A DNA stretch of 64,000 nucleotides from Yoonia sp. F2084L (GCF_023015625.1 NZ_JALKAH010000005.1:310001-374000), one strand, 5' to 3'. Numbered from the stretch's first letter, positions 9,177 through 17,190 are shown. The notes: generated by a model not told the origin, from the sequence alone. Made by a program: numbers and translations.

Positions 9177-9296
9177 ATGCAGATACCTGCCGTGGCGTTG
9201 ACAGTTGTTCTTCTAGGGGGAGTTGCAACCGTTCTACAGGCACCAATTAACGCGGCATTGGGTCGTGCAATTCGCCCGGCCAGAAGTATCCGCTAG
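9177..9296 (+). pseudogene. truncated DMT-family (DUF606/YdcZ-like) transporter
   Basis: After an AAAGGAA ribosome site an ATG opens MQIPAVALTVVLLGGVATVL followed by QAPINAALGRA. This matches the first helix and the Q-x-x-IN-x-x-LGR signature of the DUF606 family of drug/metabolite transporters, which normally run to about 150 residues. The match stops near residue 31 and the frame ends a few codons later, so this is a 5' gene fragment. It follows the nitrilase directly and may once have been the transporter of that operon. Confidence 0.7.
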
Positions 9297-9440
9297 AGGC
9301 GGCAAGTTTCAGGACGGCTTCTGGCCAGCTCCAGTCGCGCGCAACCGCTGGTTTGTGCAACACCTTGCGATACGCTATTGCCTCAGCGTACGTTTGGTTT
9401 CGCCCCGAAGGCTTGATGCCCTCTTTTTACGGATCAACGA
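9275..9440 (-). other. degenerate unidentified sequence after the truncated transporter
   Basis: From the transporter breakpoint to the azlD stop there is no convincing gene. One minus-strand frame reads protein-like (AYRKVLHKPAVARDWSWPEA) but contains an internal stop and no start, so it may be the decayed end of another gene joined at a deletion or insertion point. I do not recognise the family. Confidence 0.3.
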
Positions 9441-9449
9441 ACGCCTGGT

Positions 9450-9755
9450 TCAGTGAAAAAACAGAGCCCACGCCGCTGCAAGAGCCATGCCACTGACCAT
9501 AGCCCAGACGGCACTCTTCGAACCGAGCATGATGAAAGCAGCGAGCCCCACAGCTGCCCCTTCGCGGAGCCCGTTCTGCGCGACGATTGATGCCACAAGC
9601 GCGGCGATCACGGACACTGAAAGGGCGTTCAGAAACCGTTCGATACGCGGCGAAATGATGATGTTGGTCATCAAAAGCGGGCCCGCGATGCGGCTCGCAA
9701 AGGTTATCGCTGCGATCATGATTATTGCCGCGACGGCTGAGAGCTCACTTGGCAT
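9450..9755 (-). CDS. azlD: AzlD family branched-chain amino acid transport protein
   Basis: Small integral membrane protein of about 101 residues with three to four hydrophobic segments, including the family-type FASRIAGPLL and RIERFLNALS stretches. AzlD pairs with AzlC to export branched-chain amino acids. The start is set at ATG 9755, which lies inside the end of azlC (11-bp overlap), typical for the pair. A longer in-frame version would start 24 nt upstream and overlap more. Confidence 0.87.
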   Translation of the reverse strand: MPSELSAVAAIIMIAAITFASRIAGPLLMTNIIISPRIERFLNALSVSVIAALVASIVAQNGLREGAAVGLAAFIMLGSKSAVWAMVSGMALAAAWALFFH

Positions 9756-10470
9756 GGTAAAGGGTCCCGACCATGCCACCGACCAGCGCGGCTAAGACGA
9801 CGTTCCAGCCGGTCGGAAGGACGTCAAGCATTGGGACGGCGACAGCGCTTGCCACAAGAATTGGCGCGATCATTTCCACCTGCCTGGGTTGACCTGCAAT
9901 CACTGCCGCAAAGAAGCATGGCATGACGACATCGATACCAAAGGTGGTAGGGTCGCCGAGCTCGGCACCGCCCAAAGCGCCAATGGCCGTCCCTGCAACC
10001 CAGCAAGCCCAGAGGACCAATCCTCCTCCAAGCAGTATCCCGATGTCTCGCTCACCGTTTTGGAAGGCAGGCTGGCTGTCGGCAAAGTTGGGATCACTTA
10101 GATAGCCTAGGACCAGAGCGCGACGGCTTAGAGGAAGCTGATTGATCCATGGAGCGAGAGCGGCCCCCATGATGGTGTGGCGGGCGTTTAACGCCAGCAC
10201 AACCATTGCCAGGGACCCAAAGGCGAGGGGTTCCGTCCAGAAGTCGAGTGTCGCAAACTGTGCGGCCCCGGAGAAAGTCGCCAGGCTCATCAGAATGGCT
10301 TGAAAGCTGGACAAGCCGCTTTCGATGGCTGCAACGCCGAAAGCGATACCGAAGGGAACCGTGAAGAGTGCGAAAGGGAGGAGTCTTCGCCCTCCGAGCC
10401 GTATGCCTGCCAGGGTAAGGACGACACCTTTGTAAGTGGGTGCTGAATCTTCTGCATCTTCTATAACCAT
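9745..10470 (-). CDS. azlC: AzlC family ABC transporter permease (branched-chain amino acid export)
   Basis: A 241-residue membrane protein with the AzlC core: PFGIAFGVAA, SLATFSGAAQFATLDFW, and LNARHTIMGAALAPWI. Together with AzlD it forms an exporter of branched-chain amino acids or analogues. The start codon ATG (10468-10470) overlaps the first of two AACC-N8-GGTT dyads in the divergent region, so initiation is probably repressed by a protein bound there, perhaps the adjacent CGNR protein. Confidence 0.9.
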   Translation of the reverse strand: MVIEDAEDSAPTYKGVVLTLAGIRLGGRRLLPFALFTVPFGIAFGVAAIESGLSSFQAILMSLATFSGAAQFATLDFWTEPLAFGSLAMVVLALNARHTIMGAALAPWINQLPLSRRALVLGYLSDPNFADSQPAFQNGERDIGILLGGGLVLWACWVAGTAIGALGGAELGDPTTFGIDVVMPCFFAAVIAGQPRQVEMIAPILVASAVAVPMLDVLPTGWNVVLAALVGGMVGTLYHAK

Positions 10471-10522
10471 TTCTTAGGTTAGGCATGGGCACTCTTGATA
10501 GTCAACCAGTACTCAGGTTAGG
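10465..10522. promoter_or_regulatory. paired dyad operators AACC-N8-GGTT between azlC and CGNR gene
   Basis: Two 19-bp direct repeats (10465-10483 and 10504-10522; 16 of 19 identical) lie 39 bp apart. Each contains the dyad AACC-N8-GGTT, followed by AGG. The first covers the azlC start codon, the second lies 8 bp before the CGNR start. The arrangement fits a regulator binding both sites of a divergent promoter. The identity of the binder is inference; the CGNR protein encoded alongside is the simplest candidate. Confidence 0.5.
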
Positions 10523-10529
10523 ATTTGGC

Positions 10530-11054
10530 ATGTCTTATGCGAATGATTATCCAGTGAGGCTCGTTGGCGGACGTTTGGCACTCGATCTGGTCAACACAGC
10601 GGACTGGTCGGAAGACGGCCAGGTTGTGCATGAAAAGATCGAGAGCCTCGAAGACTTGGATGTTTGGCTGCAAGCCTTTGGACTGCCGGATATTGGGTTA
10701 CCGGCCACGGCCGAGTCCTTCCGAGTCCTTCGTGCCAACCTCAGGCAGTTCTTGCGATCTGAAGATCGGCCACACCTGTTGAAGCTTCAACGTGAGATGG
10801 ACGCTTGGACCGCAAACGGGGGGATCGCCCGGCCATCGCTGTCAGGGCTGGCCATCATGTCGACCTTCTCAATCATTGCCGACCCTCGTGAGCTTGGCAG
10901 GATCAAGACCTGTCCCGGCGAAAACTGTGGCTGGATGTTTGTCGACGAGACTAAAAATAGTCGCCGAACGTGGTGTCTTATGGAGACCTGCGGCAACCGG
11001 GCCAAAGCGGCGCGGCATTATCGGAAGGTCCGTGAGGAAAGGATGACGTCTTGA
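10530..11054 (+). CDS. CGNR zinc finger (ABATE) domain protein, putative transcriptional regulator
   Basis: A 174-residue protein. The N-terminal ABATE-type domain starts VRLVGGRLALDLVNT and the C-terminal CGNR zinc finger has Cys in CPGENCGWMF and WCLMETCGNRAKAARHYR. CGNR proteins are putative stress-responsive transcription factors that often sit beside transporters or VOC proteins. Start: ATG at 10530 is chosen over 10485, because one operator-like repeat lies between the two candidates. It overlaps the VOC gene by 4 nt. Confidence 0.88.
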   Translation: MSYANDYPVRLVGGRLALDLVNTADWSEDGQVVHEKIESLEDLDVWLQAFGLPDIGLPATAESFRVLRANLRQFLRSEDRPHLLKLQREMDAWTANGGIARPSLSGLAIMSTFSIIADPRELGRIKTCPGENCGWMFVDETKNSRRTWCLMETCGNRAKAARHYRKVREERMTS

Positions 11055-11449
11055 TTGGTTATACAATGGTGGGTACGCGCGACCTTGAGAGAGCAATTCG
11101 CTTCTACGACCCTCTTTTCGAGGAGATGGGGATCGACAAGGCGTGGAGTGACGATCAGGTCGCTTCATGGGGTGACAAACAGGACCAGACCGCGCCCAGG
11201 TTTTTTACCGGATACCCCTTCAACGAGGAGCCCGCGACCGTAGGCAACGGTGTAATGACCGCGTTTCGGATCGAGGGCAAATCCAAGATCGACCGTCTCT
11301 ACGAGATCGCCATGAGCAAAGGCGGGTCCGACGAAGGCGGTCCTTCCTTTCGCCCCCAATATCACGAGACTTTCTATGCGGCTTACCTTCGTGATCCCGA
11401 TGGCAACAAGATCGCGTTCTTCTGCTACGAAGATAGCTCGCAGCAGTAA
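11051..11449 (+). CDS. VOC family protein (glyoxalase/bleomycin-resistance fold)
   Basis: A 132-residue vicinal-oxygen-chelate protein with the opening IGYTMVGTRDLERAIRFYDPLF and closing AAYLRDPDGNKIAFFCY (metal-ligand Asp/Glu region of such proteins partly kept). The TTG start at 11051 overlaps the CGNR stop (TTGA) and has an AGGAAAGGA site just upstream; it gives the usual family N-terminus MIGY. Starting at ATG 11066 would remove the first strand. The substrate is unknown; the operon suggests a detoxification role. Confidence 0.85.
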   Translation: MIGYTMVGTRDLERAIRFYDPLFEEMGIDKAWSDDQVASWGDKQDQTAPRFFTGYPFNEEPATVGNGVMTAFRIEGKSKIDRLYEIAMSKGGSDEGGPSFRPQYHETFYAAYLRDPDGNKIAFFCYEDSSQQ

Positions 11450-11645
11450 CCTTTGAGGTGCGAAAGGCGCAGCCTGTGGTCTCCCTTCAGGAACCCATGC
11501 GGCGAAAACGGTCGTTTGTGCTGTCCTCCCCTGCATCACGCCGGATTAATCTCTTAGATTGGACAAAAACCCACGGCAAAATAGAACGGGGTTTTGTCAC
11601 GTTTTTGGGCCTGCAAGTCGCGAGGAACGGCGAGGTCCGCAGTGC

Positions 11646-11679
11646 GGACGAAGCGCCAATTCGCGGCGGCTGCGCAAAG
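11646..11679. repeat. 34-bp dispersed repeat, copy 2
   Basis: Same orientation and 31 of 34 identity to 5161-5194, in the 260-bp region between the VOC gene and the GNAT gene. The rest of this region (11450-11645) shows no gene or clear signal. A looser look-alike (GCCGACATTCACGC) occurs near 12293, after the GNAT gene, but is too diverged to count as a copy. Confidence 0.65.
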
Positions 11680-11710
11680 TCTCGTCTTGAATTGCCTTGT
11701 AGCTGCAAGA

Positions 11711-12277
11711 ATGTCATTTTTCGGTATGAACCAAGATATTCCCGAGCTTAGCGGCCTTCGCGTTCTCCTTCGTCCCTTCCATCATTCGGATGTTGCCGGG
11801 CGATTTGCACTTGGACGCTCCCCGGAGATAGTGCGCAGCTTTGGAGGTAACCCAGACGGCCTTCCCGCTTACGAAGAGAGTGATGCGCGTTCATGGGTAG
11901 AGCGGAACATTGAACACCCTCTTTGTTGGGCAGTCGAAGTAGGTGGCCGTTTGCTGGGAGAGGCGCGTCTCGATGGTCTTGATTTGCATGACCGTCGAGC
12001 GCGCTTGGCAACGGGGCTCTATGACGATTCACAGCTAGGAAAGGGTTTGGGGCGTGAGATGATCAAGCTAGTCTTGTCGCATGCTTTCGGAGCAATTGGA
12101 TTACATCGGGTCGATCTACGGGTTCTAGCATTCAATGAGCGGGCGATACGGTGCTATCGTTCTTGCGGTTTTGTCGAGGAGGGACGAGAGCGCGAAAGCG
12201 CTCTTATCGGTGATGTCTGGTACGATGACATCATTATGGGAATACTCGCAAACGAGTATCGGGCTTCGGCCAATTAG
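11711..12277 (+). CDS. GNAT family N-acetyltransferase (RimJ/RimL-like)
   Basis: About 188 residues with the GNAT acetyl-CoA fold. RVLLRPFHHSDV opens the domain, GLYDDSQLGKGLGREMIKLV carries the Q/R-x-x-G-x-G/A pyrophosphate loop near residue 110, and the final part HRVDLRVLAFNERAIRCYRSCGFVEEG is typical of RimJ/RimL-type enzymes. The substrate (protein N-terminus, amino acid or antibiotic) is open. ATG 11711 and ATG 11726 are both possible starts; ribosome sites are weak. The in-frame extension to 11594 passes through the dispersed repeat and is rejected. Confidence 0.85.
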   Translation: MSFFGMNQDIPELSGLRVLLRPFHHSDVAGRFALGRSPEIVRSFGGNPDGLPAYEESDARSWVERNIEHPLCWAVEVGGRLLGEARLDGLDLHDRRARLATGLYDDSQLGKGLGREMIKLVLSHAFGAIGLHRVDLRVLAFNERAIRCYRSCGFVEEGRERESALIGDVWYDDIIMGILANEYRASAN

Positions 12278-12367
12278 TCCTGCCCTCAGAAGAGCCGACA
12301 TTCACGCAACGCGCAGCATTCGTCACTTTGGGCTCAAAGCCGTCATCCATCAACAGGCGTATGCCAC

Positions 12368-13105
12368 CTACTTCGCCCCGAAAAGACGATAATACATCCA
12401 GTCTGGCATGAACTGCGAAAGCCGGAATACCCAAGAGAATACCATGGGAAAGCTCTTCTTGAAGGTGTCAGTGTTCATGTGATCAAACACTTCTTTCGCG
12501 GCGTCCTCAGGTGACATGATGAACGGCATGTTGAAGTCGTTCTTTTCAGTCAGCCGGGTTTTGATGAAACCCGGGTTGATCAATTGCACTTCGATGGGCG
12601 AGGTGCGCAGATCGGCCTGCATGGATTCCGCCAGTGACATCATGCCCGCCTTGGATGAGCAGTAGCCAATGGCACCGGGCAAGCCCCGAAAACCGGACAA
12701 TGACCCGACGAGCACGATATGTCCGGCATTCTTGGAAACCATGTTCTTGATCACCGATCCAACGACTCGTGATGCGCCAAGGAAGTTCACCTCGCCCATC
12801 ATATCCGCTTTTTCGTTATCCCACTCTTGCGCTTTCATGGGCCAATAGACGCCAGCCAAATAGATAACACCGTCGATTTCGCCCGCTTCGGCGGCAGCCG
12901 CTTCAACCGCGGCGCGGTCAGCGACGTCGACTGTGATGTAGGATGCCTTACCGGGCAGTTCCTCGACCAGCGCCTTCAACCGATCTTCTGATCTGGCAGA
13001 GACAATCACCTCGGCCCCCGCGCGCGATAGGCAGAACGCCACTTCACGCCCCAACCCCTCGCTTGCGCCAACAAGCCAGTAGCGTTTTCCTTGCCAGTTT
13101 TTCAC
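12368..13105 (-). CDS. SDR family NAD(P)-dependent oxidoreductase of the RpoE-type stress operon
   Basis: A 245-residue classical short-chain dehydrogenase: cofactor loop VGASEGLGR (about residues 12-20), the NAG-like segment reading LAGVYWP, a catalytic Ser in VGSLSG and YCSSKAG with the Tyr-x-x-x-Lys pair. It is last in a five-gene minus-strand run (FAD protein, DUF1365, GPH transporter, DUF3833, SDR). The same order next to rpoE-chrR is known from Rhodobacter sphaeroides, where these genes respond to singlet oxygen. The substrate is not known. Confidence 0.92.
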   Translation of the reverse strand: MKNWQGKRYWLVGASEGLGREVAFCLSRAGAEVIVSARSEDRLKALVEELPGKASYITVDVADRAAVEAAAAEAGEIDGVIYLAGVYWPMKAQEWDNEKADMMGEVNFLGASRVVGSVIKNMVSKNAGHIVLVGSLSGFRGLPGAIGYCSSKAGMMSLAESMQADLRTSPIEVQLINPGFIKTRLTEKNDFNMPFIMSPEDAAKEVFDHMNTDTFKKSFPMVFSWVFRLSQFMPDWMYYRLFGAK

Positions 13106-13108
13106 GGG

Positions 13109-13681
13109 TTATTCTCCTGCGTAGGCCTTGTCTTTGGGGCGCATGGTTGCGACCAGCTCGGCCACTTTGATCCCGAATTTGCGGAACTGGCTGCGGTTCA
13201 TGATATTCCCGTTAGACATCAGATACATCCAATCGGTGACATCAAGTGCATGCCCGCCCGCTTCTTCGGTCAGCTTGATGCGGTAGTTCAGCAAAACTGC
13301 TGAGCCTGACTGCTGCCCTGTGCCGGCGCCCACAACATCAGGTGCTTCGGCTTTGATCTTGCCGTCGTTGCCCAGTGTCAGTGTCCATTCACGGTGCTGC
13401 ACCTGACCGCTGTCATAGTGGAACACTTCCTTCATCGTGCCGACGTTACCGTTCCACGACGCTTCAAAGTCCGCCACGAAGCGCGAGGACACTTTGCCGG
13501 TGGGGCCATAGATGACGCCTTCGCATTCGATCGGCCCGTTGAACCGCTCGCGGATGTCAAAGATTGGCCCATCAGCGTAGTCATCAGACTTTTGCGCCCA
13601 GAAGGACACATAGCGTTCCTTGAGAAATACTGCGACGGCCATAAGTACCGCGCCGATCATGATGTAAGTGACAAACGACAT
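13109..13681 (-). CDS. DUF3833 family protein
   Basis: A 190-residue protein with one N-terminal membrane anchor (TYIMIGAVLMAVAVFL) and a soluble beta-rich domain. Characteristic segments are FNGPIECEGVIYGPTGKVSSRF and the closing WMYLMSNGNIMNRSQFRKFGIKVAEL, which match my recall of DUF3833, a family that travels with the FAD/DUF1365/SDR set in ChrR-regulated loci. It has no known activity. It sits 3 nt from each neighbour, so it is co-transcribed. Confidence 0.85.
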   Translation of the reverse strand: MSFVTYIMIGAVLMAVAVFLKERYVSFWAQKSDDYADGPIFDIRERFNGPIECEGVIYGPTGKVSSRFVADFEASWNGNVGTMKEVFHYDSGQVQHREWTLTLGNDGKIKAEAPDVVGAGTGQQSGSAVLLNYRIKLTEEAGGHALDVTDWMYLMSNGNIMNRSQFRKFGIKVAELVATMRPKDKAYAGE

Positions 13682-13684
13682 CGT

Positions 13685-14911
13685 TTAGTCCTCAAGTTTC
13701 GTGGCGATCAGCAAGCCGATAGCCAAAAGTTTCAAAAGCGACGGCACAAGTGCGTAAAGCACCGTCAGCATGGTGATGGCTTCGGCGGGCAAATCGGTTG
13801 CCCCAGCCGTAAAGCCTGATCGTTCCAGTAACGGCAGCAAAACCACCGCGGCGAAGGCAAGCGTAAACTTGTTCACCAAATTCCAAAGGCCAAACCCTTG
13901 TCCGCCATTGGGCGAGATGGCGGCCATACGTTTCGCAAACATCGCAGGCAGCAAAGTCAGGTCTGCGCCGATGGTCGCTCCACTTAATACGCAGATAACT
14001 GCAAAAGGGATCACATCGCCGGGCGATAAAGTGAGGGTGTAGGCAAATGAGGCGACCGCGAGGATCATGGCAGCGATCAAAACGGGCTTAGGGCCATAGC
14101 GCCGCGCAAGGGCTGACCAGATGGGCGATGATATCGCTGCGGCCAAGAAAAACAGGACCAAAAGTGGACCTTCCCAGCCGACAGCGCCCAGTTTGCTTTC
14201 GACATAGAACAGGAAAAGTGTGGAGGACACGGCCAGTGGCGTTGCGTTAACCAAGGCGAGAATAAGCAATTTGCGCGCGGTATTGTCGCGGATGATTTCG
14301 CCGATTTGCGATGGCTCTTGGCTGGCCCGCTCTTTCCATTCAGGCCACATGAAGAACGCTGCAATCAGGGTCAGCGCAGCGAACCCATAGGCAAAGGCGG
14401 CGAAAGGGCTGGCGACGACACCGATCAAAACGGTCGGGATGACCGCGGCGATGCACACGCCCAGCAGTGCCCCGCTTTCCCGCCAGGCCGCCAGACGCAC
14501 ATGCCCTTGCGGGTCTTGGCCTGCTTTGCTGACACCCTGCGCGTAGAAGTTGATCGACAGAAAGCTGAAGGCCGTGAAGAGCCCGGTGACCGTGATCCCG
14601 AACCACCACAGTGGGTCGATGGGAGGTGCTATAGCGAACAATCCGATCATCGACAGCGCCATGATGACGGCGGTAAGCGTGATGACCAGCTTTTTGGATG
14701 AGGTCAGCCGCTCACTGATCCAACCCAAGATCGGGTCTTGGATCATATCGAACAGGCGCATTGCAAAAAGTAGGGCGCCGAGTGCCGCAAGGCTTACACC
14801 AAAGGTGTCGGCGTAGTATTTGGGTGCATAAATATAGATCGGCAGGCCAGCCCCTGCCAACACGGCCGCAAAGACCGAGTATGCGGGCAGCCGCTCTGAC
14901 AGGGCTTTCAT
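13685..14911 (-). CDS. MFS transporter of the GPH (glycoside-pentoside-hexuronide:cation) type
   Basis: A 408-residue protein with about twelve membrane segments. The segment RLFDMIQDPILGWISERL after helix 2 is the GPH/MelB-type signature (D-x-x-x-DP-x-x-G). Family members import sugars with cations, but within this stress operon the cargo is more likely a lipid or redox-related compound; that is inference. The start overlaps the DUF1365 stop by 4 nt. Confidence 0.88.
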   Translation of the reverse strand: MKALSERLPAYSVFAAVLAGAGLPIYIYAPKYYADTFGVSLAALGALLFAMRLFDMIQDPILGWISERLTSSKKLVITLTAVIMALSMIGLFAIAPPIDPLWWFGITVTGLFTAFSFLSINFYAQGVSKAGQDPQGHVRLAAWRESGALLGVCIAAVIPTVLIGVVASPFAAFAYGFAALTLIAAFFMWPEWKERASQEPSQIGEIIRDNTARKLLILALVNATPLAVSSTLFLFYVESKLGAVGWEGPLLVLFFLAAAISSPIWSALARRYGPKPVLIAAMILAVASFAYTLTLSPGDVIPFAVICVLSGATIGADLTLLPAMFAKRMAAISPNGGQGFGLWNLVNKFTLAFAAVVLLPLLERSGFTAGATDLPAEAITMLTVLYALVPSLLKLLAIGLLIATKLED

Positions 14912-15666
14912 CTGCTGACCTCATCTGCCGGCGGTTCGGGTTGCGACCGGAAGGTCGCCCCTTTCCACCACAGCTTGATTGCCTGCCAATGGATCAGCGT
15001 CAAAACGCGCCGAGATCCGAAGGGTCGGCGAAGCGTCGCCTTGATGATGGATGCGTTGGTGATCGGCTTGCGTGGGCCGGTCAGCGTGGCAATCAGCCCG
15101 CCGTTGCCGCGCGAATAGTCGATCCAGATGCCGATGCTGTCAGGCTGAATATCAAAGCGGAAGGTGTAGCCGCCTTTAATGGGCTGGAAGGGCGATACAT
15201 GCATCAGCTTTTGTGCTGACAGCGTTTCGTCTTTGGTGATCGCGCGCCCATCGTCGTGACGGCATAAATATGAATGACGGTCGCCAAAGGTATTCGTCAC
15301 TTCGGCAATCACAGTCGTTAGCGCGTCATTTGCGTTGTAGCACAGCCAGAATGAGACAGGATTGAAGACATGGCCCAAAACACGCGGCTGGGCGAGCAAT
15401 TCAATCCGCTTCGCATCGGTCACGTCGTAAGCGGCAAGCACCTCGTGAACCCAAACGGCCCCTGTGCCGTGCTTTGGTGCGCCGCCATGATCGCTGTCTT
15501 GCAATGACATCATGTTTGCGCCGTTCCGCGAAAACAGAGCAGGGGTTTGCACCTTCGCCTCGGCGTCTGTCAGCACATAGTCGATGGAATAGCGAAAGGC
15601 GTTCTTCGTCGCCCCCCGCCGCCCATGATAGGTTTCTGCTGCGATATGATGAACGCCGGAGGTCAC
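14908..15666 (-). CDS. DUF1365 domain-containing protein
   Basis: A 252-residue soluble protein that fits DUF1365: HHIAAETYHGRRGATKNAFRY at the start (positions 15592-15654), the central VLGHVFNPVSFWLCY with the conserved NPVSFW, and VSPFQPIKGGYTFRF. DUF1365 genes co-occur with an FAD-dependent 'amine oxidase' and often a cyclopropane-fatty-acid-synthase-like gene, and are linked to modified (for example furan) fatty acid formation in relatives. No synthase gene of that type is in this window. It overlaps both neighbours by 4 nt. Confidence 0.9.
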   Translation of the reverse strand: MTSGVHHIAAETYHGRRGATKNAFRYSIDYVLTDAEAKVQTPALFSRNGANMMSLQDSDHGGAPKHGTGAVWVHEVLAAYDVTDAKRIELLAQPRVLGHVFNPVSFWLCYNANDALTTVIAEVTNTFGDRHSYLCRHDDGRAITKDETLSAQKLMHVSPFQPIKGGYTFRFDIQPDSIGIWIDYSRGNGGLIATLTGPRKPITNASIIKATLRRPFGSRRVLTLIHWQAIKLWWKGATFRSQPEPPADEVSR

Positions 15667-16961
15667 TCTGCCGCGATATCCAGGCGTTCAACGGCGTTCA
15701 GCGCATTTACAACGTCCAAACCGCTTGAAAGCCCATCTTCGTGAAAGCCGTTTTTCATCCAGGCACCACAGAACCAAGTACGGTTTGAGCCGTTCATCGC
15801 AACCGCAGCCTCTTGCGCGGCAATGGCGGCAAGATCATAAACCGGATGGCGCAAAGTAACCTCGTCCCAGATCAGGTCTTCGCGGATCGGGCGGTTGCTG
15901 TTCAGCGTAACCATCATCTCTTCGCTTTTCAGCCAGGGCTGCAGGGAGTTCATCCAATACGTCAGGTTGATTTCTTTGTCGGTCTTCTGCGCATCCTCGG
16001 AATAGATCCACGATGACCAGACCTGACGCCGTTTGGGCATGATAGAGATGTCAGAATGCAGCACGATCTTGTTGGGCTGATAGCGTACGGCGCCCAGCAC
16101 GGATTTCTCAACCGCGGTCGCGTCCGACAGCATACGCAGCGTGTCGTCGGAATGGGTTGCAAAGATTACCTCGTCAAACGCTTCCCAATCTGCGCCGTGT
16201 GTTTTGATGTCTGCACCCGCAGCAGTCCGGCGCACCGCATCAATCGGGGTGCCAAGCCGGATATCGACACCGCACTTCATCATATCAGCGCCAAGCCGCG
16301 TAACATATTCGCGCGACCCGCCATCAACAGTGTACCACTGATGCTGACCCGTCGCCCCCAATAGGGCATGATTGTCGAAAAACCGCATCATCGCATAGGC
16401 AGGAAAATCGAGGATTTTCTCTTTCGGTGTAGACCAGATCGCCCCAGAGAAGGGCAGCAGATAGTGATCGCGAAAGTAGTCACTGAGCTTCAGCTCTTTC
16501 AACAACTCTCCGATGGTCATGCTCTCATCGCGGCTGGCCTCAAGACCCTTGGCGTTGAACTTGAGGATATCGCGCACCATGCGCAGGAACCTGGGGCTGG
16601 CGATATTGCTGCGTTGGGCAAAAAGCGCGTTCATGCTGGCAAGACCATACTCCATGCGGCCACCGCTGAACGATGCACCAAAGCTCATGTTACTTTTGGT
16701 GACGGGCACATCAAGATCGGCGAAGAGCTTGGTCAGGTGAGGGTAGTTGGCATAGTTGAAAACGATAAATCCGGTATCAACGGCTTGATCTTGATTTTTG
16801 CCAGCCATGCGTGTGCGTGCATGACCACCCAGACGGCTCTCTGCCTCGAACAACACGACACGATGGTCGTTGGCCAACGCATGCGCCGCCCCCATACCAG
16901 AAATCCCCGCACCAATTACCGCAATTTTTCTGGGCGCGGCTGTCCCGGTTTCGAATGGCAT
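15663..16961 (-). CDS. FAD-dependent oxidoreductase (amine-oxidase-like), first gene of the RpoE-type operon
   Basis: A 432-residue flavoprotein with the dinucleotide-binding motif IAVIGAGISGMGAAHAL (about residues 13-29), the downstream ESRLGGHARTR motif, and the C-terminal FCGAWMKNGFHEDGLSSG segment that closes the FAD site. It is the promoter-proximal gene of the five-gene operon and divergent from the ECF sigma gene. An RpoE-type promoter ends about 40 bp before the ATG, and GGAG lies upstream of the start. It corresponds to the gene next to rpoE in Rhodobacter sphaeroides that belongs to the singlet-oxygen regulon. Confidence 0.92.
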   Translation of the reverse strand: MPFETGTAAPRKIAVIGAGISGMGAAHALANDHRVVLFEAESRLGGHARTRMAGKNQDQAVDTGFIVFNYANYPHLTKLFADLDVPVTKSNMSFGASFSGGRMEYGLASMNALFAQRSNIASPRFLRMVRDILKFNAKGLEASRDESMTIGELLKELKLSDYFRDHYLLPFSGAIWSTPKEKILDFPAYAMMRFFDNHALLGATGQHQWYTVDGGSREYVTRLGADMMKCGVDIRLGTPIDAVRRTAAGADIKTHGADWEAFDEVIFATHSDDTLRMLSDATAVEKSVLGAVRYQPNKIVLHSDISIMPKRRQVWSSWIYSEDAQKTDKEINLTYWMNSLQPWLKSEEMMVTLNSNRPIREDLIWDEVTLRHPVYDLAAIAAQEAAVAMNGSNRTWFCGAWMKNGFHEDGLSSGLDVVNALNAVERLDIAAE

Positions 16962-17001
16962 TTTAGGGGGGCTCCAGTGTCTCTTGATCGTTTGTTATTC
17001 T

Positions 17002-17030
17002 TGTTACGCGTCCATTACTTACATGGATCA
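17002..17030 (-). promoter_or_regulatory. RpoE-type promoter for the FAD/DUF1365/SDR operon
   Basis: On the minus strand TGATCC (17025-17030) is followed after exactly 18 bp by TAACA (17002-17006). This fits the known alphaproteobacterial RpoE pattern TGATCC-N18-TAAGA-like. It predicts a start site near 16995 and a leader of about 35 nt. Confidence 0.7.
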
Positions 17031-17051
17031 CAACAAAAAGCATCCCGCGTG

Positions 17052-17080
17052 TGATCCAATCTAAGATGAGGGGCGTAATA
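17052..17080 (+). promoter_or_regulatory. RpoE-type autoregulatory promoter of rpoE-chrR
   Basis: TGATCC (17052-17057), an 18-bp spacer and TAATA (17076-17080) on the plus strand. It mirrors the minus-strand promoter, with the two -35 boxes 21 bp apart. It would start RNA near 17087, on top of the upstream-most ATG of the sigma gene, which argues for a downstream translation start. Confidence 0.7.
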
Positions 17081-17190
17081 GATATATGTTGACGGAACCT
17101 AACGCCCTCAGAAAAGCGGATGCGCTGCCGCCACCTGTCACTTATGGTGATCACAAGGCGCAGCCGGTGCGCAAAACGAGGAATACGAAG

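Noticed and set aside
12290-12350. Third copy of the 34-bp repeat after the GNAT gene
   Set aside because: Only a loose resemblance (CATTC-x-CGC blocks); too few matches to claim homology by eye.
17086-17190. N-terminal 35-codon extension of the ECF sigma factor
   Set aside because: The predicted RpoE promoter would start transcription at this ATG, and the extension makes the protein longer than known family members; kept only as an alternative.
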